Shown one piece after another: positions 1-8,371 of a stretch of 64,000 nt of DNA (the stretch's first letter is position 1; each line of letters opens with the position of its first letter). Both the position numbers and the translations under genes were made by a program. Source of the stretch: Bordetella parapertussis (GTDB lineage: Bacteria; Pseudomonadota; Gammaproteobacteria; Burkholderiales; Burkholderiaceae_C); NCBI GenBank assembly GCA_945878355.1, contig CAMCTC010000016.1:5462-69461 (forward strand), in the 5' to 3' direction. The notes below the pieces were generated by a model. The model did not search any database. It saw only the letters and a list, made by a program, of their open reading frames with translations, and was not told where the DNA came from.

Positions 1-686
1 TTCTTGACCAGCACCATGTTGACGATGCCCAGCACCTGGCCGCTGTCGCTGTCGAGCAGCGGTCCGCCGCTGTTGCCTGGGTAGGCGATGCCGTCGAGTT
101 GGTAGATGTCGAAACGCGCCGCGCGCAAGCGCGACACCGCGGCAGCGTCGAGCTGGCGGGCATTGGGCGGCGGCAGCGCAATAGGGGTGATCGACGAGAT
201 CGTCGCTCGGTGGGTGACCGGCGAAAACCCCAGCAAGCCGCCGATGGGGAAGCCGATGAACGCCGTCGCCTGGCCCTCTCTGGCGCTGTCGGAGGGATCC
301 AATGCCAGTGCGGGCAGCGGCGCGCCGCTGAACTGCAGCAGCGCCAGGTCGTGTGCCCGGTCCAATTGCAGCAGCGTCAGCTTGCGGGTCTCGAGCGCGC
401 CGTCCTGGCCTGCGCCGCGTTGGCCGCTGATCTGCAGCACGAGTTGGTCCATGGCTGCGGCTTCGTCGGGCAGCACATGGGCGTTGGTCGCCACCGTGCG
501 GCCGTCGCCGATGATGAAACCGGTACCGCGAAACTCGAAGCGCGGACTCGACAAGGGCCGGTACAGCCCGATCGCCACGACCGCGGGCTTGGCGGCGGCG
601 ACCACGTCGGCCAGATCGGCCCAGACCGGCGCTGCGACCAGCGCGGTGGCCGTGGCCAGCAGGCGAAGCAGCGTCGGCACAGGCAT
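1..686 (-). CDS. HtrA/trypsin-like serine protease, exported, C-terminus outside window
   Basis: This is the N-terminal 228 residues of a minus-strand gene that runs off the left edge of the window. Reading from the ATG at 686, an N-terminal hydrophobic stretch (about residues 5-23, ending APVWA) looks like a Sec signal peptide, so the protein probably acts in the periplasm. A chymotrypsin-fold triad is visible: His70 in TNAHVL, Asp113 in AHDLALLQ and Ser206 in GNSGGP. That order and the GNSGGP loop are typical of the HtrA/DegP group. Whether a PDZ domain follows cannot be seen. The downstream end is missing, so total length and subfamily are unknown. The next gene upstream is a separate minus-strand membrane protein. 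Confidence 0.85.
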   Translation of the reverse strand, partial: MPVPTLLRLLATATALVAAPVWADLADVVAAAKPAVVAIGLYRPLSSPRFEFRGTGFIIGDGRTVATNAHVLPDEAAAMDQLVLQISGQRGAGQDGALETRKLTLLQLDRAHDLALLQFSGAPLPALALDPSDSAREGQATAFIGFPIGGLLGFSPVTHRATISSITPIALPPPNARQLDAAAVSRLRAARFDIYQLDGIAYPGNSGGPLLDSDSGQVLGIVNMVLVK

Positions 687-745
687 GCCAGCACTCTAGC
701 GGCCCACAGCGTCCCGACCCTGCCGCAGGTCGCCCGGAACGTGCG

Positions 746-1537
746 CTATTGCGCCACTGCAGCCCGGTAGGCGTGCCAGGACGCATGGCCCAGCACCGGC
801 CCGACCACCAGCAGGCCGGCGAACCAGGGCAGCATCGCCAGCACCACCAGCGTGGTGATCAGCGCGCCCCAGCACAGCATCACCCCCGGCTGGGTCAGCA
901 CCAGCCGCAAGCTGGTCAGGCCGGCGCTGATGGCGTCGGTCGAGCGGTCCAGCAGCATCGGGATCGACACCACGCTGACCGCGAAGATCAGCCCTGCGAA
1001 CAGCCCGCCGACCAACAGGTAGGCGGCGATGAAAGCCAGGTTGTCGGGGTTGATCAGCGCCATCAGCGAGCCCTTGAAATCGGGCATGCCGTCGAAGCTG
1101 ACGGCGAACACGATCAGCGACGCGCGACCCCACAACATCTCGAGCACCAGCAGCACAAAGCCGAAAACACCCAGCGCGCCGATGCGCTGGTCCCAGGCCA
1201 GCAGCGAGTCGCCCAGGTCTGGCTGCTCGCCGCGCTCGAGCCGGCGGCTGGCTTGGTACAGGCCGAGGCAGAAGAACGGCCCGGTCAGCAGGAAACCCGC
1301 TGACAGCGCCAGCAAATAGGCCGGCGCATGTTCAAACACCGCCATCAGCAGCCAACCCATCGCCATGAAACAGCCGCCGTAGAACAAGCCCAACCCTGGG
1401 CAGCGCAAGAAGTCCCGCCAGCCCAGCAGCAACCAGTGCAGCGGTGCGCCCAGGCTCAGCGGCCTGAGCGCGATGTCGAAAGCTGAACCCGGTGCGGGCT
1501 CACCAGGCTGCGCTGGGTCGTCGGTTGCGTCGTTCAT
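746..1537 (-). CDS. DUF2189-family integral membrane protein
   Basis: A 263-residue hydrophobic protein with about six predicted membrane segments. It has a short hydrophilic N-terminus, the conserved-looking stretch WLLLGWRDFLRCPG near residue 37, then repeated long hydrophobic runs to the C-terminus. Length and pattern fit the DUF2189 family of uncharacterised inner-membrane proteins. No catalytic motif is evident and no function is claimed. It starts 65 bases after the lspA stop on the same strand, so the two may be co-transcribed, but there is no strong Shine-Dalgarno sequence before its ATG at 1537. Confidence 0.8.
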   Translation of the reverse strand: MNDATDDPAQPGEPAPGSAFDIALRPLSLGAPLHWLLLGWRDFLRCPGLGLFYGGCFMAMGWLLMAVFEHAPAYLLALSAGFLLTGPFFCLGLYQASRRLERGEQPDLGDSLLAWDQRIGALGVFGFVLLVLEMLWGRASLIVFAVSFDGMPDFKGSLMALINPDNLAFIAAYLLVGGLFAGLIFAVSVVSIPMLLDRSTDAISAGLTSLRLVLTQPGVMLCWGALITTLVVLAMLPWFAGLLVVGPVLGHASWHAYRAAVAQ

Positions 1538-1602
1538 GGGATGGCAGCCTAGCGCGTCAGGCTGGCTTGCGCCATGCGGGCAGTCCCCCAGCTGTGTTGT
1601 TT

Positions 1603-2133
1603 TCAGCGTCCGCTGCGAACCCTCAGCAACTCGTCAGCGATCAAACCGATCGCCCCCAGCGTGATCGCGCTGTCGGCGATGTTGAAAGCGGGAAAAAATC
1701 CGCCGGGGAACAAGGGCGCCAGGAAACTCCAGTGGAACTGAAGGAAATCGACGACGTAGCCGTGCAGCAGTCGGTCTATCACGTTGCCCAGCGCGCCGCC
1801 CAGGATCAGGCTGATCGCGCCACAGAACAAGCGCTGGCTGGGATACTTTCTGAGCATCCAGACGATGAAGACCGACGCCACTGCGCCGAGGCCGACGAAG
1901 AACCAGCGCTGCCAGCCCGAGGCGCCGGCCAGGAACGAGAAGGCCGCGCCGCTGTTGTGGGCCCGCACCAGGTTGAAGAAGCTGTAGACGCTCACGCTGT
2001 CACCGAGCGCAAACTGGCCCATCACCAGCGTCTTGGTGATCTGGTCGGCCAGGATCACCAGCAGCGCCAGGCCCAACCAGAGGGCCAGCGGGGTGGACGA
2101 GGCGTTGCGGCGGGGTGATTTGGCGTTGGGCAT
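1603..2133 (-). CDS. lspA: lipoprotein signal peptidase (signal peptidase II)
   Basis: This 176-residue inner-membrane aspartyl protease cleaves the signal peptide of prolipoproteins after the lipobox cysteine has been diacylated. The two catalytic aspartates lie in the family motifs: Asp120 in GNVIDR and Asp154 in FNIADS. The [11 protein letters not shown] stretch (residues 58-68) is also characteristic. Four membrane segments are predicted and the length is normal. In many betaproteobacteria lspA directly follows ileS; here the upstream neighbour is prlC on the other strand, so lspA is detached from ileS. Plausible substrates in this window include the NlpD and MltD lipoproteins. Confidence 0.96.
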   Translation of the reverse strand: MPNAKSPRRNASSTPLALWLGLALLVILADQITKTLVMGQFALGDSVSVYSFFNLVRAHNSGAAFSFLAGASGWQRWFFVGLGAVASVFIVWMLRKYPSQRLFCGAISLILGGALGNVIDRLLHGYVVDFLQFHWSFLAPLFPGGFFPAFNIADSAITLGAIGLIADELLRVRSGR

Positions 2134-2337
2134 GCTGGCGCGGCTGGCGGGCCGTCGGTCTGAGAACTGGCAGCACTGTAGCGGCGCCGCTCAGGCCTGA
2201 CCTGAACCGTCTCGGCTGCGGGTCCGGGAGCAGGCCGCACGGTGTCGCTGGCCGCTGCTGTTTGCCTGGCCTTGCGCGCAGCCCGGTTGAGCCGCCGGTG
2301 GCATCATCGGCCGCTTTGCAGCACACCAGGAGACTCG

Positions 2338-4383
2338 ATGGACGCTCAGACCAACGCCTTGCTGATAGGCGGCGACCAGCCACTGTCGCTGCCCGCATTC
2401 GACCGCATCCGGGCCGAGGACTTTGCGCCTGCGCTGAGCCGCGCGATGGCGCTGCACCGCGATGAAATCGCTGCGCTGGTGGCGCAGCGCGCGGCGCCCG
2501 ACTTTGACAACACGGTGGCAGCGTTCGACCGCAGCGGCGCGCTGCTGCAGCGCATCGAGTCGGTCTTCCACAACCTGGCGTCGTCGGCCACCCATCCCGC
2601 GCTGCAGCTTGCTCAGCGCGCGCTGGCCGCGCCGCTGTCGGCGCACTGGAGCGCGGTGCTGCAGGACGCCGGGTTGCTCGAGCGCATCGCCGCGGTCCAT
2701 GGCCAACTCGACGCGCTGGGCCTGACGCACGAGCAGGTTCGTTTGGTCGAGCGCATCCACCTCGACTTCGCCCGTGCCGGCGCTTTGTTGCCGGCTGCTG
2801 AGCGGGCTGAATTCGCCGCCATCGCCAGCCAATTGGCCCAGCTCAGCACCGAGTTCGCCCAGAACGTGCTGCATGACGAGTCGGCTTTCACGCTGGTGCT
2901 GGCCGACGCGGCGGCGCGGGCTGGACTGCCAAATTTCCTGCTTGCCGCAGCCACCCAAGCGGCGACCGAGCGTGGGCTGGACCAGCCGGTGATCACGCTC
3001 AGCCGCTCGCTGATCGTGCCCTTCCTGAGCTTCTCGACCCGCCGCGACTTGCGCGAGCAGGCTTGGTCAGCGTGGATCGGGCGCGGCGAGCAGCCCGGCG
3101 AGCACGACAACCGGCCTTTGGCCGCGAAGATCCTGGCATTGCGCCAGCGCCAAGCCGCACTGATGGGCTGCGCCAACTACGCCGATTTCAAGCTCGCCGA
3201 CACGATGGCGCAGACCCGGGCCCGGGTCTGGACGCTGCTCGACGAGGTCTGGGGCCGGGCGCTGCCTGCGCTGGCCAGCGAGCGCGCGATGCTGCGCGAG
3301 GCGATGGCCGGCGCAGGCGTCGAACACGAACTCCAGCCCTGGGACTGGCGCTTTTGGGCCGAGCAGGTTCGCCAGGCGCGCTTCTCGCTAGACGAGTCAG
3401 CGCTCAAGCCTTATTTCGCGCTGCCCAACATGGTGGCGGCGGCCTTCGAGTGCGCCCAGCGCCTGTTCGGTCTGCGATTTGCGCGCCGCGACGACCTCGC
3501 GGCCTACCACCCCGATGTCGACGTCTACCAAGTCGATGACGCTGCCGGCCAGGCTGTCGGCCTGTTCCTGCACGACAACTTCTCGCGTCCGACCAAGCGC
3601 AGCGGCGCGTGGATGAGCACGCTAGAGCAGCAGCACCGCAACGCACCCGGCGCGTCGCTGCCGGTGGTGCTCAACAACAACAACTTCGCCAAGGCGGCGG
3701 CCGGCCAGCCCACGCTGCTGTCGCCCGACGACGTGCGAACACTGTTCCACGAGTTTGGTCATGGCTTGCACGGGCTGCTCAGCGATGTCGGTTACGCCCG
3801 CTTGTCGGGCACCAACGTGTTGCGCGATTTCGTCGAGCTGCCGTCGCAACTTCTGGAGCACTGGGGCACCGAGCGCGAGGTGTTGCGCAGCCACGCACGC
3901 CACTGGCAGACCGGCGAGGTGATCCCCGACGCGCTGCTCGACCGACTCGACGCCGCGCGCCGCTTTGGCCAAGGCTACGAGACCGTGCGCTACACCGCCA
4001 GCGCGATCGTCGACCTCGCTGCGCACGAGAGCTCGGTGCCGATCGAGGACATCGTCGGCTTCGAGCGCGACCTGATGCTTGCGCGCGGCCTGCCGGCAGA
4101 CGCCGGGCTGAACCATCGCCTGCCGCATTTCCAGCACCTGTTTTCCGGCGACAGCTATGCCGCCGGCTATTACGTCTACCTTTGGGCCGAGGTGCTGGAG
4201 GCCGATGCCTGGGATGCGTTCACCGAGGCCGGCAGCGCCTTCGACCCGGTGGTGGCGGCGCGGCTCAAGGCCTGCATTTACAGCCGCGGCGACAGCGTCG
4301 AGCCTGGCGCTGCCTTCAGGGCTTTTCGTGGCCGCGACGCCAGGATCGAGCCGATGTTGCGTGGCCGAGGGTTGATCGCCTGA
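2338..4383 (+). CDS. prlC: oligopeptidase A, M3 family zinc metallopeptidase
   Basis: A cytosolic zinc peptidase of 681 residues that degrades short peptides, including cleaved signal peptides. The zinc-binding HEFGH motif is at residues 471-475, followed by the glycine-rich HGLLSDVGYARLSGT region. The length matches OpdA (about 680). An in-frame start exists at 2242, but the ATG at 2338 has AGGAGA at 2328-2333 and gives the normal N-terminus MDAQTNALL. The gene is divergent from lspA across about 200 bases in which I see no other gene. Confidence 0.95.
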   Translation: MDAQTNALLIGGDQPLSLPAFDRIRAEDFAPALSRAMALHRDEIAALVAQRAAPDFDNTVAAFDRSGALLQRIESVFHNLASSATHPALQLAQRALAAPLSAHWSAVLQDAGLLERIAAVHGQLDALGLTHEQVRLVERIHLDFARAGALLPAAERAEFAAIASQLAQLSTEFAQNVLHDESAFTLVLADAAARAGLPNFLLAAATQAATERGLDQPVITLSRSLIVPFLSFSTRRDLREQAWSAWIGRGEQPGEHDNRPLAAKILALRQRQAALMGCANYADFKLADTMAQTRARVWTLLDEVWGRALPALASERAMLREAMAGAGVEHELQPWDWRFWAEQVRQARFSLDESALKPYFALPNMVAAAFECAQRLFGLRFARRDDLAAYHPDVDVYQVDDAAGQAVGLFLHDNFSRPTKRSGAWMSTLEQQHRNAPGASLPVVLNNNNFAKAAAGQPTLLSPDDVRTLFHEFGHGLHGLLSDVGYARLSGTNVLRDFVELPSQLLEHWGTEREVLRSHARHWQTGEVIPDALLDRLDAARRFGQGYETVRYTASAIVDLAAHESSVPIEDIVGFERDLMLARGLPADAGLNHRLPHFQHLFSGDSYAAGYYVYLWAEVLEADAWDAFTEAGSAFDPVVAARLKACIYSRGDSVEPGAAFRAFRGRDARIEPMLRGRGLIA

Positions 4384-4437
4384 GGTTTTTCTGCGGCGCA
4401 ACCCGACCCAGCGGCCGAGCTTTGGCAGTGGCCTTGT

Positions 4438-4698
4438 TCAAGGTCCGGCTCGGTGGTTTGATGCCCCTGCGCTTGGCGTCATGGCCAAGCGTTGCGCCGC
4501 TTGGCGCAAGGTGGCAGACGCCGAGCCTGCTGCCAGTGCCAGACAGGCACGGGCGTAGACAGGCTCCTGCTGCAGGCGGTCGAGGTCAACCCGGTGGCCT
4601 TCGCCGGCCATCAACCATTTGAAATCGACAAAGGCCAACAAGCCGGGTGGCGAGTCACTGGTTTCGGTGATCGGGTCAGACATGGGCTCGACTGGCAT
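4438..4698 (-). CDS. small conserved-looking protein of unknown function
   Basis: An ORF of up to 86 residues; a second in-frame ATG at 4683 would give 81 residues starting MSDPITETSD. The core LLAFVDFKWLMAGEGHRVDL, followed by a short helix-rich segment ending near LRQAAQRLA, looks like a real compact domain rather than a shadow frame, and I believe similar short proteins occur in related Burkholderiales. No signal peptide or membrane segment is present. It is convergent with prlC (54 bases) and has no clear ribosome binding site, so the start is uncertain. Function unknown. Confidence 0.55.
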   Translation of the reverse strand: MPVEPMSDPITETSDSPPGLLAFVDFKWLMAGEGHRVDLDRLQQEPVYARACLALAAGSASATLRQAAQRLAMTPSAGASNHRAGP

Positions 4699-4844
4699 GA
4701 CTCACTTTGAAAATATCGACCACTCAGCGTAGGCGAAGGCGCAGCACCTGCAGGGCCTGAGCAGCGGGCCGAACACAGGCCAGTTCGCTGCTGACATGCT
4801 GATCAGCAAGCTGCGACCGCGTCAGCGTCGTTATGCTTGCTGGC

Positions 4845-5828
4845 ATGACATCTCTTGCGATCGAATTTTCAGACATCAGCGCTGCTGCCGAAAGACTCAA
4901 AGGCGTGGCCCATCGCACACCGGTGCTGCGATCACACCAGGCCGATGAGCGTTGCGGGGCTCGGGTCTTCTTCAAGGCCGAGCATTTGCAGCGCATGGGT
5001 GCTTTCAAGTTCCGCGGCGCGTACAACGCGCTGGCGCGCTTCACGCCTGAGCAACGAAGTGCCGGCGCGCTGGCCTTCAGCTCGGGCAACCATGCCCAGG
5101 CCATCGCTTTGTCGGCGCGCTTGCTGGGCATGCCCAGCGTGATCGTGATGCCCAAGGATGCGCCGGCGGCCAAGCTCGCCGCCACCCGCGACTACCAGCG
5201 CGGTCAGGTCGGCAGCGAGGTCGTCTTGTACGACCGCTACACCGAGGACCGGGCGGAGATCGGCGCGCGCATCGCCGCCGAGCGCGGCATGACGTTGATC
5301 CCACCTTTCGACCACCCCGACGTGATGGCAGGGCAGGGCACGGCAGCGCTGGAGTTGATCAACGAGGTCGGCCCGCTCGATGTGTTGCTGGTCTGCGTTG
5401 GCGGCGGTGGCCTGATCTCGGGCTGCGCGGTCGCGGCCAAGCACAAGCTGCCCGGCATCGCGGTGATCGGCGTCGAGCCCGAGGCCGGCAATGACACCCA
5501 GCAAAGCCTGGCCGCCGGCAACATCGTGCAGATCGCCGTGCCGCAGACGATTGCCGACGGCGCCCAGACCCAGGCCAGCGGGCAGCTCACCTTTCCGGTG
5601 ATCCAGGCCCTGGTCGAGCGCATCGTCACCGTCAGCGATGCACAACTGATCCGCACGATGCAGTTTTTTGCCGAGCGCATGAAGCAGGTCGTCGAGCCCA
5701 CTGGTTGCCTGGGCGCGGCCGCGCTGCTCGAGGGCGTGGTCGACTTGCGCGGTGCCCGGGTCGGGGTGATCCTGTCGGGCGGCAACGTCGACCTGCCGCG
5801 CTACGCGCAGATGCTGGCGACTGCTTGA
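4845..5828 (+). CDS. PLP-dependent threonine/serine dehydratase family (possible hydroxyaspartate ammonia-lyase or serine racemase)
   Basis: A fold-type II pyridoxal-phosphate enzyme that would deaminate hydroxy amino acids such as threonine, serine or threo-3-hydroxyaspartate. The PLP lysine is in FKFRGAYNA (Lys55 counted from 4845), the phosphate-binding loop is GGGGLISG, and the SSGNHAQ motif is present. At 327 residues it lacks the C-terminal ACT-like regulatory domain of biosynthetic IlvA, so it is a catabolic or racemase-like member. The ATG at 4845 is preferred over the in-frame ATG at 4833, which would only add MLAG. Exact substrate cannot be decided from sequence. Its stop codon lies within a 16-base tandem duplication. 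Confidence 0.85.
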   Translation: MTSLAIEFSDISAAAERLKGVAHRTPVLRSHQADERCGARVFFKAEHLQRMGAFKFRGAYNALARFTPEQRSAGALAFSSGNHAQAIALSARLLGMPSVIVMPKDAPAAKLAATRDYQRGQVGSEVVLYDRYTEDRAEIGARIAAERGMTLIPPFDHPDVMAGQGTAALELINEVGPLDVLLVCVGGGGLISGCAVAAKHKLPGIAVIGVEPEAGNDTQQSLAAGNIVQIAVPQTIADGAQTQASGQLTFPVIQALVERIVTVSDAQLIRTMQFFAERMKQVVEPTGCLGAAALLEGVVDLRGARVGVILSGGNVDLPRYAQMLATA

Positions 5829-5854
5829 GCTGGTCACCGCTTGAGCTGGCCACT
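5823..5854. repeat. two-copy 16-bp tandem duplication over the dehydratase stop codon
   Basis: The unit GCTTGAGCTGGTCACC at 5823-5838 is followed at once by a copy with two changes at 5839-5854. The first copy contains the TGA stop of the dehydratase; the second lies in the intergenic region. It looks like a recent slippage duplication without coding effect. Confidence 0.8.
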
Positions 5855-5914
5855 GCCTGATGGTCCTGGTCGCCCTGGCGGCCCATCCTCCACCATAGTC
5901 TTCCGGAGACCGCT

Positions 5915-6250
5915 TTGAGCGAATCGCCCCAGTCCGAGACCAAGCCGCCCGATGCCAGCGTTCGTTCCAAGCTCAGTCAGCGCGACCGGGTCGACAAGTT
6001 GCTGGCGAGGTCGCCGGTGCTCAGCCGAGGAGCGGTCACGCTGGCCGGTGGCCGGTGGCCGGGCGCTGGCTTATGCCTTGTCAATGGCCGCCCGCAAGGC
6101 CTGGCTCCAGTGAAAACACCCGCGAAGCGGCTGCGCCGCTCCCCCTCAAGCGGGCGACACCAGCGGCCCGCCAAAGCCGGCTCCGCGGCGTCCGCTGAGC
6201 CAGACCTGTTTGGTGCGGCGGGTGTGGCTTTGGCCACTGCGCAACGCTGA
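5915..6250 (+). CDS. uncertain 111-codon ORF, C-terminal third made of a palindromic repeat element
   Basis: A TTG-initiated ORF ending 14 bases before the phosphofructokinase gene. CCGGAGA at 5903-5909 is a plausible ribosome binding site for the TTG at 5915, which argues for translation. The N-terminal part is polar (MSESPQSETKPPDASVRSKL) and then turns Gly/Arg-rich without a recognisable domain. Residues from about 66 to 95 are translated from the palindromic element at 6111-6197, so that part cannot be an inherited protein domain. It may be a decayed gene read through the element, or a small gene extended by it. I do not recognise any function. Confidence 0.3.
   Translation: MSESPQSETKPPDASVRSKLSQRDRVDKLLARSPVLSRGAVTLAGGRWPGAGLCLVNGRPQGLAPVKTPAKRLRRSPSSGRHQRPAKAGSAASAEPDLFGAAGVALATAQR
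6111..6197. repeat. REP-like palindromic element of Burkholderiales type
   Basis: A GC-rich stretch made of consecutive inverted repeats. The first is AGCGGC-TGC-GCCGCT at 6126-6140 (perfect 6-bp arms). The second is a CCC/GGG hairpin around CTCAAG (about 6141-6154). The third is a longer one whose outer arms are CAGCGG (6161-6166) and CCGCTG (6192-6197) with an inner GCCGGC. From memory this arrangement matches an intergenic repeat found many times in Rubrivivax/Leptothrix/Acidovorax-type genomes. I see only one copy in this window, so the multi-copy nature is an inference. Confidence 0.6.
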
Positions 6251-6264
6251 GACGGAGAACCACC

Positions 6265-7326
6265 ATGCATGTGGGCATCCTGACCGGCGGCGGCGACTGT
6301 CCCGGCTTGAACGCGGTGATCCGCGCTGTCACGCTGGCGCTGATCAATGAATGCGGGGCTCGCGTCACGGGCATCCGGCGCGGCTTTCTCGGCCTGCTCA
6401 AGCGCGAGGTCATCGTGCTGGACAAGCCCGCAGTGGCCGGCATCCTGGCCCAAGGTGGCACCATCCTGGGCACGCACAACCGCTGCGACCCGTTCCACTA
6501 TTTCGGTGCAGGCGGTGCCGATGTCTCGGACCAAGCCTTGGCGTACGCGCGCGAGCTGGGGCTGGACGCGCTGGTGGCGATCGGTGGCGACGGCACGATG
6601 GCGATCGCGCACAAGCTTAGCGGCCTGGGCCTGCCGGTGGTCGGCGTGCCCAAGACCATCGACAACGACCTCTGTCACACCGACCGCAGCTTCGGCTTCG
6701 ACAGCGCCGTGGCGGTGGTGGCCGAGGCGCTGGACCGACTCGAGACCACCGCCCGCAGCCACGGCAGGGTGATGATCGCCGAGACCATGGGTCGCTACGC
6801 CGGCTGGATCGCGCTCGAAGGCGGCATGGCCGGCGCGGCCGATGTGATCTTGTTGCCCGAGCAGCCTTACCAGCTCGACGCGGTGGTTCAGCGCTGTCGC
6901 GAGCGCGAGGCCATTGAAGGCTACACGCTGATCTGCGTTGCCGAAGGCGCGATGGCCGATGGCGGCGGTCTGACGGTGGCACAGACGATTGCCGACAGCC
7001 CCGACCCGCTGCGCCTGGGCGGCGTGGGGGCGGTGCTGGCGCGTCAACTCACGCCTATGCTGCAGAGCGAGGTGCGTGCCACTTTGCTGGGCCATGTGCA
7101 GCGCGGCGGCTCGCCCACGCCTTTCGACCGTGTGCTCGCCACCCGTTTTGGCTGGCACGCCGCCGAGCTGGTGCAGGCTGGCGGTTTCGGTCGGATGGTG
7201 GCCTTGCAAGGGGATCGCGTGACGAGCGTCGGGCTCGAACTCGTGGCCGGCCGGAACCGGCCGATTCCGGCCGGCCATGCGATGCTGGCTGCGGCGCGCG
7301 GGCTGGGCGTGTCTTTGGGCGTCTGA
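6265..7326 (+). CDS. pfkA: 6-phosphofructokinase, group III (Gly/Lys phosphoryl-donor site)
   Basis: Phosphorylates fructose 6-phosphate to fructose 1,6-bisphosphate in glycolysis. The 353-residue protein has the nucleotide loop GGDGT (107-111) and the catalytic PKTIDND (129-135, Asp133 as base), then MGRYAGWIAL and HVQRGGSPTPFDR for fructose phosphate binding. The residue after the loop Asp is Gly110, typical of ATP enzymes, whereas PKTIDND carries Lys130 where classical ATP enzymes have Gly. This Gly/Lys combination is that of group III PFKs, which are mostly ATP-dependent but related to PPi enzymes. GGAGA at 6254-6258 supports the start. Many Burkholderiales lack PFK, so its presence matters for central metabolism. 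Confidence 0.92.
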   Translation: MHVGILTGGGDCPGLNAVIRAVTLALINECGARVTGIRRGFLGLLKREVIVLDKPAVAGILAQGGTILGTHNRCDPFHYFGAGGADVSDQALAYARELGLDALVAIGGDGTMAIAHKLSGLGLPVVGVPKTIDNDLCHTDRSFGFDSAVAVVAEALDRLETTARSHGRVMIAETMGRYAGWIALEGGMAGAADVILLPEQPYQLDAVVQRCREREAIEGYTLICVAEGAMADGGGLTVAQTIADSPDPLRLGGVGAVLARQLTPMLQSEVRATLLGHVQRGGSPTPFDRVLATRFGWHAAELVQAGGFGRMVALQGDRVTSVGLELVAGRNRPIPAGHAMLAAARGLGVSLGV

Positions 7327-7333
7327 GGTGCAG

Positions 7334-7353
7334 GATCGGGTTTTCACCCGATC
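7334..7353. terminator. perfect hairpin after pfkA
   Basis: GATCGGGT (7334-7341) and ACCCGATC (7346-7353) form a perfect 8-bp stem with a TTTC loop, 8 bases after the phosphofructokinase stop. There is no clear U-tract behind it, so it may be a weak terminator or an mRNA 3'-end stabiliser. Confidence 0.45.
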
Positions 7354-7358
7354 GTGGC

Positions 7359-7388
7359 TTGACATCGCTGGCATGATGGTTTTTGGAT
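7359..7388 (+). promoter_or_regulatory. possible sigma-70 promoter of the Bug receptor gene
   Basis: A perfect -35 hexamer TTGACA lies at 7359-7364. The best -10 at a suitable distance (18 bp) is only TTGGAT at 7383-7388, three of six consensus bases. The position, directly after a hairpin and 30 bases before the next ATG, fits a promoter. Confidence 0.3.
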
Positions 7389-7417
7389 TTTTGTTTCCCT
7401 GAAAAAAAGGACAGGCC

Positions 7418-8371
7418 ATGAAGAAGTTGCTCGCTGCTTGCCTGCTCGGTGCCGTCGCGTTGACGGCCGCCGCGCAGACCTACCCTAACAAGCCGATCCG
7501 GTTGGTCGTGCCGTTTCCACCTGGCGCAGCCACCGACACGATCGGGCGTGCTTTCGGCAATGCGGTCTCCCAGGCGCTCGGTCAACCGGTCTTGGTCGAC
7601 AACAAGGCCGGGGCTGACGGCGCCATCGCCGGCAACGAAGTCGTGCGCGCCGCACCCGACGGCTACACGCTGTTCTTCGCGACCAACAGCCCGATCGTCG
7701 CCGCGCCGGCCTTGCGCAAGTCGCCGCCCTACGATCCGAACCGCGATTTCACCCCGATCGCCGACATCGGTCGCTACACCTTCTTCGTGGTCGTTCATCC
7801 CAGCGTTCCGGCCAAGACGGTCGCCGAATTCATCAAGTATGCAAAGGACTTTCCGGACAAGGTCAGCTACGCGACCGGCAACACCACCGGCATCATGTCG
7901 ACTGCGCAGTTCTCGCACCTGGCAGGGATCAAGATGGTGCATGTCCCGTACAAGGGCGAGCCCCAGGCGCTGACCGACTTGATCGCCGGCAGAGTTCAGT
8001 TCATGGTGGTGTCGGCCGGCACGGTGGTGCCGCACATCCGCGACAGCAAGCTGCGTCCGCTGGCGGTGATCACGACCAAGCGCAGCCCCGTCCTGCCCGA
8101 CGTGCCGACACTGGCTGAGGCAGGGATGCCTCAGTTCTCGATCACCTCGTGGGCTGCGCTGTACGGACCGGCGAAGATGCCGCGCGACATCGTTGACCGT
8201 TTGAACAAGGAGTTCATGGCGGCAGCGCTTCGCCCCGAGGTGCAGGCCTTGCTGGACAAGCAGGCGTTCATCTTCACCGGCTCAACGCCCGAAAAGCTTG
8301 GCGCTTTCACCAAGGATCAGTACGACGAGTACCGCGCGATGATGCGCGCCAGCGCGATGGAGCCCGACTGA
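7418..8371 (+). CDS. Bug-family periplasmic solute-binding receptor (TctC-like)
   Basis: A 317-residue exported binding protein of the tripartite tricarboxylate transporter receptor family, which is greatly expanded in Bordetella, Cupriavidus and Comamonadaceae. It has a signal peptide (MKKLLAACLLGAVALTAAAQ) with probable cleavage after AAA or AAAQ. Next come the family hallmarks YPNKPIRLVVPFPPGAATD, a central VPYKGEPQALTDLIAGRVQF and the C-terminal KLGAFTKDQYDEYRAMM. The ligand (usually a carboxylate) cannot be predicted. No membrane components of a transporter are adjacent, which is usual for orphan Bug proteins. AAGG at 7407-7410 is a plausible ribosome binding site. Confidence 0.93.
   Translation: MKKLLAACLLGAVALTAAAQTYPNKPIRLVVPFPPGAATDTIGRAFGNAVSQALGQPVLVDNKAGADGAIAGNEVVRAAPDGYTLFFATNSPIVAAPALRKSPPYDPNRDFTPIADIGRYTFFVVVHPSVPAKTVAEFIKYAKDFPDKVSYATGNTTGIMSTAQFSHLAGIKMVHVPYKGEPQALTDLIAGRVQFMVVSAGTVVPHIRDSKLRPLAVITTKRSPVLPDVPTLAEAGMPQFSITSWAALYGPAKMPRDIVDRLNKEFMAAALRPEVQALLDKQAFIFTGSTPEKLGAFTKDQYDEYRAMMRASAMEPD

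Noticed and set aside
5977..7419. 480-codon minus-strand ORF opposite pfkA
   Set aside because: Low-complexity, His/Arg/Gln-rich translation typical of the antisense frame of a high-GC gene; pfkA on the other strand is clearly real.
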